DNA of 64,000 bases, taken from JAYWDA01 sp043747555 (lineage in GTDB: Bacteria > Bdellovibrionota > Bdellovibrionia > Bdellovibrionales > Bdellovibrionaceae). Position numbers and translations under genes: made by a program. Each line of letters starts with the position of its first letter. Position 1 is the first letter of the stretch. Below the pieces are notes generated by a model, which saw only the letters and a list, made by a program, of their open reading frames with translations, had not been told where the DNA came from and did not search any database. This document shows positions 46,074 to 53,882 of this stretch, in pieces. The stretch covers positions 1 through 64,000 of the forward strand of contig JAYTOY010000081.1 in assembly GCA_043747555.1 (NCBI GenBank), read 5' to 3'.

Positions 46074-47102
46074 ATGTCCTTACAAACATCGATTAATTTT
46101 AAAGCTCGAAAAAAAGCGGCCGTCATATCCTTTCTGACAAGCTTTGTGGTTTTGGGACTTAAAGTTTTTGCATTCCAGCAGACAAAATCAACGGCCATTT
46201 TGTCGGACGCGCTGGAAAGTATTGTTAATGTTTTAACCTCTGTCGTTGCTATTTTTGTCATCAGTTATTCGTCGCAACCGGCTGATGAAGATCATCCTTA
46301 CGGACACGGGAAATCAGAATTTTTTTCTGCCGCGTTTGAAGGCGGAATGATATTTTTTGCGGCCCTGGTGATATTTGCTGAAAGTCTAAAGTCTCTGACC
46401 GGGCATGGTGAAATTCACGCCATCGACACTGGAATTTTTTATATCAGTCTTGCGACCGGAATTAATTTTGCGGTTGGTTTTTATTTGCGCCGGGTTGGCT
46501 TGCGAGAAAAATCACAAACGTTAATAGCAAGTGGTGCACATCTTTTTTCAGACGTTAAGACGACGATGGGAGTTGTGCTTGGCTTGTTGATTGTGAAGAC
46601 GACTGGTTGGCAACAGGCCGATGCCTTGATAGCTCTCGGTGTAGGCCTGCATTTGATGTATGAGGGTTATAAGATTGTGATCACTTCGGTATCTGGCTTG
46701 GTGGATGCGATCGATGTAAAGTCCCTTGAAATTCTTTCAAAACTGATTGGTGAGGAGCGAACTGAAGGCATCATTAATATTCACAATGTGCGAGCCATTC
46801 GCTCAGGCAGTTTTCATCATATCGATGCTCACATGGTGGTTCCTGAATATTGGCATGTTTCTAAAGCGCATGAATTAACGCATCATCTTGAGCAAGCTGT
46901 TGTAGAGCTTTATCCCTATGACGGTGAATTTGCATTCCACTTAGACCCTTGCAAGCGCAGTTTTTGTCGGCAGTGTGATGTTTCGGATTGCCCCGTTCGG
47001 GCTGCTAAGTTTGAACAATTATATTCCTTTTCAGTCGCTAATTTGATACAAGGGCCTCAAATAACAAATGAGCCCGATGGAAGCCTTCCAAAACAGACGT
47101 GA
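46074..47102 (+). CDS. Cation diffusion facilitator family transporter
   Basis: The protein has six TM helices; the metal-binding SDALES (TM2) and HLFSDVKTT (TM5) supply the His/Asp residues of CDF exporters, and DEDHPYGHGKSEFF is the conserved loop. A cytoplasmic C-terminal domain ends with DPCKRSFCRQCDVSDCPVR, a Cys-rich cluster of four that may sense metal. Likely a Zn/Fe/Mn exporter. trmB starts 35 bp before its end. Confidence 0.9.
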   Translation: MSLQTSINFKARKKAAVISFLTSFVVLGLKVFAFQQTKSTAILSDALESIVNVLTSVVAIFVISYSSQPADEDHPYGHGKSEFFSAAFEGGMIFFAALVIFAESLKSLTGHGEIHAIDTGIFYISLATGINFAVGFYLRRVGLREKSQTLIASGAHLFSDVKTTMGVVLGLLIVKTTGWQQADALIALGVGLHLMYEGYKIVITSVSGLVDAIDVKSLEILSKLIGEERTEGIINIHNVRAIRSGSFHHIDAHMVVPEYWHVSKAHELTHHLEQAVVELYPYDGEFAFHLDPCKRSFCRQCDVSDCPVRAAKFEQLYSFSVANLIQGPQITNEPDGSLPKQT

Positions 47103-47775
47103 CATTAATATTACGCGTACTTTACCGCGGCCTAATGCATACACAATAGCATTAGATGGTGAATTTTCTCACGTTGCTTTCAATGAGGAAAGAGCTCCTT
47201 TGTTTAAAGGTCACTGGCGCGAAAAAGTTTTTAAGGCGTCGATGGATGCGCCATTGGATCTTGAAATAGGCACTGGCAACGGGTTCTTTTTTGCTCACCG
47301 TGCGAAATCTGAACCGAATAGAAATTTACTGGGATTAGAGCTTAAGTATAAACCACTTATTCAATCGATCCGGCGAGCCACTTTGGGCGGCTGCAAAAAT
47401 GTCGCGATCGCAAGGTACCATGCTTTTAATATGAGTGACCTTTTTGAAGCTGAAGAATTAAATCACGTTTTTATTCACTTCCCCGATCCATGGACAAGTC
47501 CTAAGAAACCAAGAAATCGAATCGTCAATCGCTATCATCTAGGCTTGCTTTACAACTTACAAAAGTCTGGATCTTTTTTAGAATTTAAAACTGATTCACG
47601 GGAGTACTTTCTGTGGGCCATGGAAGAAATTAAAGAAAGCCCATTTAAAATTGAATTTCAAACTCAGAATTTGCATCAGTCTGAAAAAGCTTCAGAAAAC
47701 TTTATGACAGGTTTTGAGAAAATTTTTACGAAACAAGGAATTCAAATTAACTACGTGCTTTTGCGCAAGCCCTAA
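47068..47775 (+). CDS. trmB: tRNA (guanine-N7)-methyltransferase
   Basis: TrmB makes m7G46 in tRNA. LEIGTGNGFFFAHRA is the SAM motif I, and HVFIHFPDPWTSPKKPRNR is the family signature. The frame overlaps the CDF gene by 35 bp in another frame, which suggests coupling; a second ATG at 47077 is possible. Its end is 2 bp from the convergent ferredoxin gene. Confidence 0.93.
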   Translation: MSPMEAFQNRRDINITRTLPRPNAYTIALDGEFSHVAFNEERAPLFKGHWREKVFKASMDAPLDLEIGTGNGFFFAHRAKSEPNRNLLGLELKYKPLIQSIRRATLGGCKNVAIARYHAFNMSDLFEAEELNHVFIHFPDPWTSPKKPRNRIVNRYHLGLLYNLQKSGSFLEFKTDSREYFLWAMEEIKESPFKIEFQTQNLHQSEKASENFMTGFEKIFTKQGIQINYVLLRKP

Positions 47776-47777
47776 AG

Positions 47778-48065
47778 TTACCAATAGCTAGCATCGACGG
47801 TGACGTCACCAAAAATTTCCACCTGGCAAGAGATCCGAAGTTCTTTTCCAAGACTGTTTTGTTCTTTTAGAATGAGTTCGGTGTCGTTAATTTCTGAAAG
47901 ATTTTTTTGTCCGTCGATGATTTTAATCCGACATTTGCTACAAACGCCGTCGCCATTGCAGGATGAGGCGACGGGCAGACCGGCCCCTAGCAAGGATTGC
48001 ATCAAATTCGCACCCATGGGAACTTCGATATCCGGCTTATTTTTTATAAACATAATCTTGGGCAT
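47778..48065 (-). CDS. 2Fe-2S ferredoxin
   Basis: The 95-residue protein has the plant-type ferredoxin cluster ligands Cys36, Cys42, Cys45 and Cys80 (C-x5-C-x2-C-x34-C), with SCNGDGVCSKC. It would transfer electrons to an unknown partner. The gene is divergent from an SDR gene with 42 bp between the starts, which could contain both promoters. Confidence 0.92.
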   Translation of the reverse strand: MPKIMFIKNKPDIEVPMGANLMQSLLGAGLPVASSCNGDGVCSKCRIKIIDGQKNLSEINDTELILKEQNSLGKELRISCQVEIFGDVTVDASYW

Positions 48066-48107
48066 ACAGCTTGTTGTCCTTACAAGGAGTATGCTACAGA
48101 CTTTTTG

Positions 48108-48740
48108 ATGAGAAAAGAAAAGGTTGCAATATTGGGAGGCAGTCGAGGTTTAGGGGCTGCCCTGTCTGAAATTCTTCAAGCCCAGGGCCATGAAATCTTT
48201 ATGGTGTCCCGGAAGCCCTCTTCAACTTTGCGTGATGCAGGCTGGTTTTCTGCTGATTTTTCGCAGAAAAACCTATGGCCTTCGCTGATTCAAAAAATAA
48301 ATGAAAATCAACCCGAAGTTTTAATTTATTGTGCCGGCGGTGGGCCCTATGGAAAATTTGGCGGCAAGGCTTGGCGCGACCAAGAATGGGCCCTGACTGT
48401 GACCTTTGAATTCCCTAGTTTTCTAGCTTGGGAATATTGTGCAGGAGAAAATTTGACCTCAGTGCAAAAATTTATCGTGATTGGTTCAGCTGTGGCCGAG
48501 TCCACTGCGGACCCGCAGGCCGCAATGTATTGCGCCTCCAAACATGCATTAAAGGGTCTTATTGATTGCCTGAAAATTGAATACCCGGATAAGAGCATGG
48601 ATCTTTTCAGCGCGCCGTACATGGATACGGATTTATTGCCATCTGGCGCTTGGCCTCGCCGAACACCGGGATTGGTGAGATCCCCCCATGATGTCGCACA
48701 GAATCTTGTCAATTCACTGCTTGATAGGCCCCCAAGATAG
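48108..48740 (+). CDS. Short-chain dehydrogenase/reductase
   Basis: The NAD(P)-binding motif GGSRGLGAAL and the catalytic YCASK are present, with Ser in VIGSAVAES. The 210-residue length is short for the family. I start it at ATG 48108, after AAGGAG 18 nt upstream; the longer frame from 47997 overlaps the ferredoxin gene and is unlikely. Substrate unknown. Confidence 0.82.
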   Translation: MRKEKVAILGGSRGLGAALSEILQAQGHEIFMVSRKPSSTLRDAGWFSADFSQKNLWPSLIQKINENQPEVLIYCAGGGPYGKFGGKAWRDQEWALTVTFEFPSFLAWEYCAGENLTSVQKFIVIGSAVAESTADPQAAMYCASKHALKGLIDCLKIEYPDKSMDLFSAPYMDTDLLPSGAWPRRTPGLVRSPHDVAQNLVNSLLDRPPR

Positions 48741-48795
48741 ACAAGTTGTTTTTGGACTGTTAATTTAGTCTCCTACTTAGTCATTGGGGAAAAAC

Positions 48796-49722
48796 ATGAT
48801 TTACAATACGATTATTATTGGTTCGGGCCCTGCAGGATTAACAGCTGCAATTTATTCATCGCGCGCACGCCTTGCTCCACTTATGATTGAAGGCGAAGAA
48901 GCCGGCGGTCAGCTAATGATCACCTCTGATGTAGAAAATTATCCGGGTTTTGCCAAAGGAGTCGCAGGCCCAGAATTAATTGGGGTGATGCGAAACCAAG
49001 CCGAAAAATTTGGCACTCAGTTTATTACTAAAAATGTAACAAAAGTCGATTTCTCGAAGCGCCCTTTTAAGATTTCTGTTGGTAAAGATGAGTATCAGGC
49101 GCAGACAGCAATTATTTCAACCGGCGCCAGCGCCAAGTGGCTGGGTCTTCCGACTGAAAAACAATACTACAATCGTGGGGTTTCCGCCTGCGCGACCTGT
49201 GATGGAGCGTTTTTTAAAGAGCAAATTGTTGCGGTGGTCGGCGGTGGTGATACCGCCATGGAAGAAGCGCAGTTTTTGACTCGATTTGCAAAAAAAGTGT
49301 ATGTGATTCATCGCCGGGATTCTTTTCGGGCTTCAAAAATTATGGCGGACCGAACGATGAATCATCCGAAAATTGAAGTTATTTGGAACACAGAAGTCAC
49401 CGAAGTCATAGGAGATGGGAAAGTCTTAACTGGCCTAAAGTTGCGGGGTCTCATCGATAAAAAAGAGTCTGATTTACCGGTGCAAGGAATGTTTGTGGCG
49501 ATTGGTCATAAACCGAATACAGATCTATTCAAAGGTCTGCTTGATATGAATGAAACCGGATATCTTGTGACGAAACCAGGATCCACCTATACTAATATTC
49601 CAGGGGTCTTTGCTGCCGGAGATGTTGCCGATCATGTTTATCGGCAAGCGGTGACAGCGGCGGGGACGGGATGTATGGCCGCTATTGATTGCGAACGATG
49701 GCTTGAGGATCAGGGGAATTAA
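48796..49722 (+). CDS. trxB: Thioredoxin reductase
   Basis: The 308-residue flavoenzyme has FAD-binding GSGPAGLTAA, the redox CATC at Cys132/Cys135, NADPH-binding GGGDTAMEEA, and GVFAAGDV near the C-terminus. It keeps thioredoxin reduced. GGGGA precedes the ATG. Its stop overlaps the ATG of the response regulator by one base. Confidence 0.95.
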   Translation: MIYNTIIIGSGPAGLTAAIYSSRARLAPLMIEGEEAGGQLMITSDVENYPGFAKGVAGPELIGVMRNQAEKFGTQFITKNVTKVDFSKRPFKISVGKDEYQAQTAIISTGASAKWLGLPTEKQYYNRGVSACATCDGAFFKEQIVAVVGGGDTAMEEAQFLTRFAKKVYVIHRRDSFRASKIMADRTMNHPKIEVIWNTEVTEVIGDGKVLTGLKLRGLIDKKESDLPVQGMFVAIGHKPNTDLFKGLLDMNETGYLVTKPGSTYTNIPGVFAAGDVADHVYRQAVTAAGTGCMAAIDCERWLEDQGN

Positions 49723-50219
49723 TGTCTAAGAAAATTAATACAAAAGATCTGGTCACTAAAATTGAGAAAATGACGAAGGCTAAAATTGCTAGCCAACCTG
49801 TTGTGTCTTTAGATCAGTTTCGAGATGCAAAGAAAAAGCTTGAACCAAAAAATCTCCTTATCATTGAAGATGATGAATCCATGCGGACGGCTTATCAGCG
49901 AGTTTTTTCTAGCGAAGGTTATTTGCTAAAGATGGCAGCAGATGCCACCGAGCTCACCAAAGTATTAGATGATCAGGTCGTGGATTTAATCATTCTGGAT
50001 GTTGGACTTCCTTGGATCAACGGTTTTGAACTAGGGCAGCTTTTAAAAGAGCATAAAGATCTTAAAAAAATTCCGCTGGTTTTTATATCAGCCAGTGCCA
50101 GCCAAGAAGACATGAAAAAAGCTTTCGAGATCGGCGCCGACGATTATATTAAGAAGCCTTTTGATATTGAAAAGCTGAAAAAAACGATCAGCACCTTGCT
50201 GAAGTTGAACGAAGCCTAA
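49722..50219 (+). CDS. Single-domain response regulator
   Basis: The REC domain (residues 43-162) has the acidic pair at Glu49/Asp50/Asp51, the phosphoacceptor Asp93 (LIILDVGLPWING), a conserved Ser/Thr and Lys145 (DDYIKKPF). The first 40 residues are a basic linker of unknown role. There is no output domain. It is translationally coupled to trxB, suggesting a redox-linked signal. Confidence 0.88.
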   Translation: MSKKINTKDLVTKIEKMTKAKIASQPVVSLDQFRDAKKKLEPKNLLIIEDDESMRTAYQRVFSSEGYLLKMAADATELTKVLDDQVVDLIILDVGLPWINGFELGQLLKEHKDLKKIPLVFISASASQEDMKKAFEIGADDYIKKPFDIEKLKKTISTLLKLNEA

Positions 50220-50230
50220 TTTTTAGGAAG

Positions 50231-51103
50231 TTATTTCGATTTTCTGTTTTTAATCATTTCGTTTTGTTGCTTGATATAGGCTGTTAGCATGGCCTCAAGC
50301 TTTTTCATCATGATGTCATTGGTCTCTTTAAAAGTCAGCCGTTGGGGATTTTTGATATCGCCAACAATTTTGCTGCGAAAATGAAGCCGTGCTTTGTTTT
50401 TATCAGCCTCGAAATGATTCGTTATAATCATTTCGATTTCCCCATTCAAAAAGTCTTTTGGAACTGGGTCTTCCAGTAAAGTTCCGCCCATTGAAATATT
50501 TTTTGAAAATGTTTTAAAAGTTTTTTCACCTTTAGAAATTAAGACAATTTCAAGCCTAAAATTATGACGGGTTTTGCCTCGCCGTTCGCTGCTAAGATCG
50601 TCTTTGGCATTATCTTTTAAAGATGGAGCTGCATTGACATCAATATCTTCTGCTTTAAAATCACCTGCGAAATAACCAAACTCATCTTTTTTATCAGCTT
50701 GGGGTTGGTCCGTATCTACAACCGTAAAATTATCATTGCCTTCAAATTCGACAAACATCTCTTTAGTTTCATTGTCGTTATAAATATGTGAATCGATGAT
50801 TTTTGACCGCGTGTGTTCATCTAAAAGTTCAACCATCGGGATGTCGCCGTCATTCTTTTTTTTCGGAGGTGTTGGTATCGCGCTCAGAACAAAAAAAGTT
50901 TGCTTCGACTTTATAAAGTTAACCATGGACTGCCACTCGGTCCACCCTGGAGTCCAAATAAAAAACTCATTGATTTCGCGAAGTTTTAAACTGAGCAGCA
51001 ACTTTTGCATCTGCACTGTAGACATAGGCTTTGTCTGTTTCTTTACAACAGCGTGATAAAGAATCCAAATTTGACCTTTGATTTCCATGGTTGGCAACTC
51101 CAC
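50231..51103 (-). CDS. GYF_2-like plus PilZ domain protein
   Basis: The N-terminal 70 residues (QIWILYHAVVKKQTKP, IWTPGWTEWQSM) resemble GYF_2/DUF4339 domains. The C-terminal region has the cyclic di-GMP binding motifs RRGKTRHNFR and NISMGG, as in PilZ. A variable acidic linker joins them. It would read the cyclic di-GMP signal and may dock a partner through the N-terminal domain. It follows the peptide ABC ATPase genes by 41 bp on the same strand. Confidence 0.78.
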   Translation of the reverse strand: MELPTMEIKGQIWILYHAVVKKQTKPMSTVQMQKLLLSLKLREINEFFIWTPGWTEWQSMVNFIKSKQTFFVLSAIPTPPKKKNDGDIPMVELLDEHTRSKIIDSHIYNDNETKEMFVEFEGNDNFTVVDTDQPQADKKDEFGYFAGDFKAEDIDVNAAPSLKDNAKDDLSSERRGKTRHNFRLEIVLISKGEKTFKTFSKNISMGGTLLEDPVPKDFLNGEIEMIITNHFEADKNKARLHFRSKIVGDIKNPQRLTFKETNDIMMKKLEAMLTAYIKQQNEMIKNRKSK

Positions 51104-51144
51104 CCAATTTATCGGTGAATTTGAATAGAAATCGAGGGTCCCAA

Positions 51145-52125
51145 TTAAATATTTTTAGGGACTTTTATGCACGCGCTCCAATGCTTTGGAGACTTCTCTT
51201 CTAAAGGTGGGATTTGCTGTTTACACTCTTCGGTCGCAATTGGGCAGCGCGGGTGGAAATGGCATCCTACCGGAGGATTAATCGGGCTAGGGACGTCGCC
51301 TATTAAAATTGTTCGATCTTGCTTGGCTCTGGGATCAGGCACTGGAATGGCTGATAACAAGGCTTTGGTATAGGGATGCTGAGGATTCCTATAAAGTTCC
51401 TCGGCTTCTGCCTTTTCGACAATTTTACCAAGATACATGACGGCGACATGATTTGAGACATGCTCTACAACTTTTAAATCATGAGCGATAAAAATATATG
51501 TCAGTCCTAGCTTTTGCTGAAGCTCCATCAATAGATTAATGACCTGGGCTTGAATAGAAACATCCAAGGCTGACACAGGCTCATCACAAACAATCAATTC
51601 TGGATTGACGGCTAAGGCGCGCGCAATGCCAACTCGTTGCCTTTGACCACCAGAAAATTCATGTGGATACCGTGCTAAATGTTCAGGTCGTAATCCAACT
51701 AAATTTATTAACTCTAAGACCCGGTCCATGCGGTCTTTTGCCGACGAAAAAAGATGATGAATAATCAAGGGCTCTTCAATGATTGAACCAATTGTCATTC
51801 GTGGATTTAAACTGGCATAAGGGTCCTGAAAAATAATCTGCAGTTTTTTTCGGATATTGCGAAGTTCTTCACCTTTAATATCGGTGATGTCTTGATTGTA
51901 AAAAGTGACTTTTCCAGAGGTTGGATCCAGTAAGCGAATCAAACAGCGACCCAAAGTTGATTTTCCACAACCCGATTCACCTACAAGCCCTAAGGTTTCA
52001 CCTTTTTTGACTTCAAATGAAATTCCTTGAACCGCTTTTACGCTGGCGACTTCGCGACCAAAAAGTCCTCCATAAATCGGGAAGCTTTTAACTAGGTTTT
52101 CAACTTTAAGGACGACTTCGCTCAT
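51145..52125 (-). CDS. Oligopeptide ABC transporter ATPase (OppF/DppF type)
   Basis: Walker A GESGCGKSTLGR, signature FSGGQRQRVGIARAL and Walker B ELIVCDEPVSALD are intact; the C-terminal CHFHPRCPIATEECK is the Cys-rich Fe-S-like region of oligopeptide ATPases. Its start overlaps the stop of the upstream ATPase gene by 4 bp (52122-52125). No permease is adjacent. Confidence 0.92.
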   Translation of the reverse strand: MSEVVLKVENLVKSFPIYGGLFGREVASVKAVQGISFEVKKGETLGLVGESGCGKSTLGRCLIRLLDPTSGKVTFYNQDITDIKGEELRNIRKKLQIIFQDPYASLNPRMTIGSIIEEPLIIHHLFSSAKDRMDRVLELINLVGLRPEHLARYPHEFSGGQRQRVGIARALAVNPELIVCDEPVSALDVSIQAQVINLLMELQQKLGLTYIFIAHDLKVVEHVSNHVAVMYLGKIVEKAEAEELYRNPQHPYTKALLSAIPVPDPRAKQDRTILIGDVPSPINPPVGCHFHPRCPIATEECKQQIPPLEEKSPKHWSACIKVPKNI

Positions 52126-53108
52126 TTTGAGGCCTCAGGGAGTGGGTGATAACAAGCAAATTTCTGTGAGCCTACTGTCGTAAATTCTGGATACTTTTGT
52201 GCGCAAACCTCGGTGGCCCGTGGACAGCGATCTCGAAATCGACAACTTTCTGGAAGCTTCATTAAACTTGGAACAAGACCTTTAATAGTCTTAAGCTCTT
52301 TCATCTTACGGCCCGTTTCAAAATGCGGGATCGAATCTAGAAGGCCACGAGTGTAAGGATGTTTTGGACGATAAAAAATGTCTTCGATCGTGCCGTATTC
52401 AATAATGCGACCTGCATACATAACAACCACATCTTGGCACATTTCAGCCACGACTCCCAAATCATGAGTGATTAAGATCAAGCCTGCTTTGTATTCGCTT
52501 TGTAATTTTCGAATCAGATCTAAAATCTGGGCTTGGATCGTAACATCCAATGCTGTGGTGGGTTCATCGGCAATCAGCAGTTGAGGATTGCAGCTGATCG
52601 CAATAGCGATCATCACTCGTTGGCGCATCCCGCCTGATAACTGGTGCGGGTATTCATTATATCTTTTTTCAGGCGCGGGAATTCCTACCGTTTGAAGAAT
52701 TTTAATAGTCCGAGCTTTCACCTCGGCTTTAGATAACTTTGAATTGTGCTGAATAATGGCTTCATCAATTTGATCACCAATTGTAAAAACTGGATTCAGC
52801 GAAGTCATCGGCTCTTGAAAAATCATGGCAACGTCGTTTCCACGAACTTCACGTAATTCTTCGTCAGAAAATTTCAATAAATTTTTACCACGAAAAAGAA
52901 TCTGGCCATCAATCACTTTTCCAGGGTTCTGCACAAGGCCCATGATCGATAAAGACGTGACCGATTTTCCACAACCGGATTCGCCAACAATTCCTAAGGA
53001 TCGACCTTCTTCTAAACGAAAACTGACGTTATCGACGGCATTAAAAATGCCCTCATCAACCCGGAATTGCGTCTTTAAATTTTTTACTTCTAACAAAGGC
53101 GTCGACAT
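52122..53108 (-). CDS. Oligopeptide ABC transporter ATPase (OppD/DppD type)
   Basis: Walker A GESGCGKSVTSL, signature LSGGMRQRVMIA and Walker B LLIADEPTTALD are intact, and the C-terminal CRFRDRCPRATEVC is typical. It is the first of a two-gene ATPase operon. The permeases at 36.7-38.8 kb lack their own ATPase; E. coli Yej uses one fused YejF, and this pair would be the split equivalent. Confidence 0.92.
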   Translation of the reverse strand: MSTPLLEVKNLKTQFRVDEGIFNAVDNVSFRLEEGRSLGIVGESGCGKSVTSLSIMGLVQNPGKVIDGQILFRGKNLLKFSDEELREVRGNDVAMIFQEPMTSLNPVFTIGDQIDEAIIQHNSKLSKAEVKARTIKILQTVGIPAPEKRYNEYPHQLSGGMRQRVMIAIAISCNPQLLIADEPTTALDVTIQAQILDLIRKLQSEYKAGLILITHDLGVVAEMCQDVVVMYAGRIIEYGTIEDIFYRPKHPYTRGLLDSIPHFETGRKMKELKTIKGLVPSLMKLPESCRFRDRCPRATEVCAQKYPEFTTVGSQKFACYHPLPEASK

Positions 53109-53204
53109 GGCAGACCTCAGCTTCCGAAATTTATACAGGGGCGGCCTGGATAGATCCAGGAAAATGTTGTTGTTTGCACCCAGAATTCATATTAGACCGG
53201 CTCT

Positions 53205-53879
53205 ATGAGATTAGCCACATCAAGGGTTGAGCAATATTTTTCTATGCTAAACGGGCGGGGCCATGCCCTGATCGAAAAGTGCCGTGAGGCCGCCCTGGGG
53301 CTGGGTCTGCAGCAGATTTCTTTAAGCGATCTAGAGCTTCAAATTTTACGAACGATCCTTCGAATGGCCTGTCCCCAAAAATTTATCGAAATAGGCACCC
53401 TGACCGGAGCTTCAGGCGTCGCTATCCTTTCTGCTTTGCCTTCTGGCGCGCAATTTTGGACTTTCGAAAAAGAACCAAAGCATGCAGCGTTGGCGCTTCC
53501 TTTCCTGCAAGAAGCCGCTGATGAAAAAAATCAAAAAGTAGAAATTTTAATCGGAGATGCCAGGCTTAGATTGCCCGAGATTGAAAGCCAGGGTCCCTTT
53601 GATGGAATTTTCATTGATGGAAATAAAGCGGCCTACGGTGATTATTTAGCCTGGGCTGAAAAGAATCTTCGTCAAGGGGGGCTGATTATTGCTGATAATG
53701 TTTTTCTTAGCGGAGCGGTGTTTGAATCCGATGATTTACCAGCAGGGAAAAAGAAATTTTCAGAAAAGCAAATCCAAGTCATGAAAAATTTCAATTTACG
53801 TTTAAGTGATCCGACCTTATTTGAGTCTTGCCTTCTTCCGACGGAAGAAGGCTTATCTGTCGCAATAAAACTTTTTTAA
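53205..53879 (+). CDS. SAM-dependent O-methyltransferase
   Basis: The 224-residue protein has IEIGTLTGASGVAILSAL (motif I), FDGIFIDGNKAAYGDYL and GGLIIADNVFLSGAV, which are diagnostic of the caffeoyl-CoA O-methyltransferase/YrrM group. The natural substrate is unknown; YrrM-like members act on tRNA. Starts with ATG. It ends 3 bp before the opposing aceE gene. Confidence 0.85.
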   Translation: MRLATSRVEQYFSMLNGRGHALIEKCREAALGLGLQQISLSDLELQILRTILRMACPQKFIEIGTLTGASGVAILSALPSGAQFWTFEKEPKHAALALPFLQEAADEKNQKVEILIGDARLRLPEIESQGPFDGIFIDGNKAAYGDYLAWAEKNLRQGGLIIADNVFLSGAVFESDDLPAGKKKFSEKQIQVMKNFNLRLSDPTLFESCLLPTEEGLSVAIKLF

Positions 53880-53882
53880 AAT

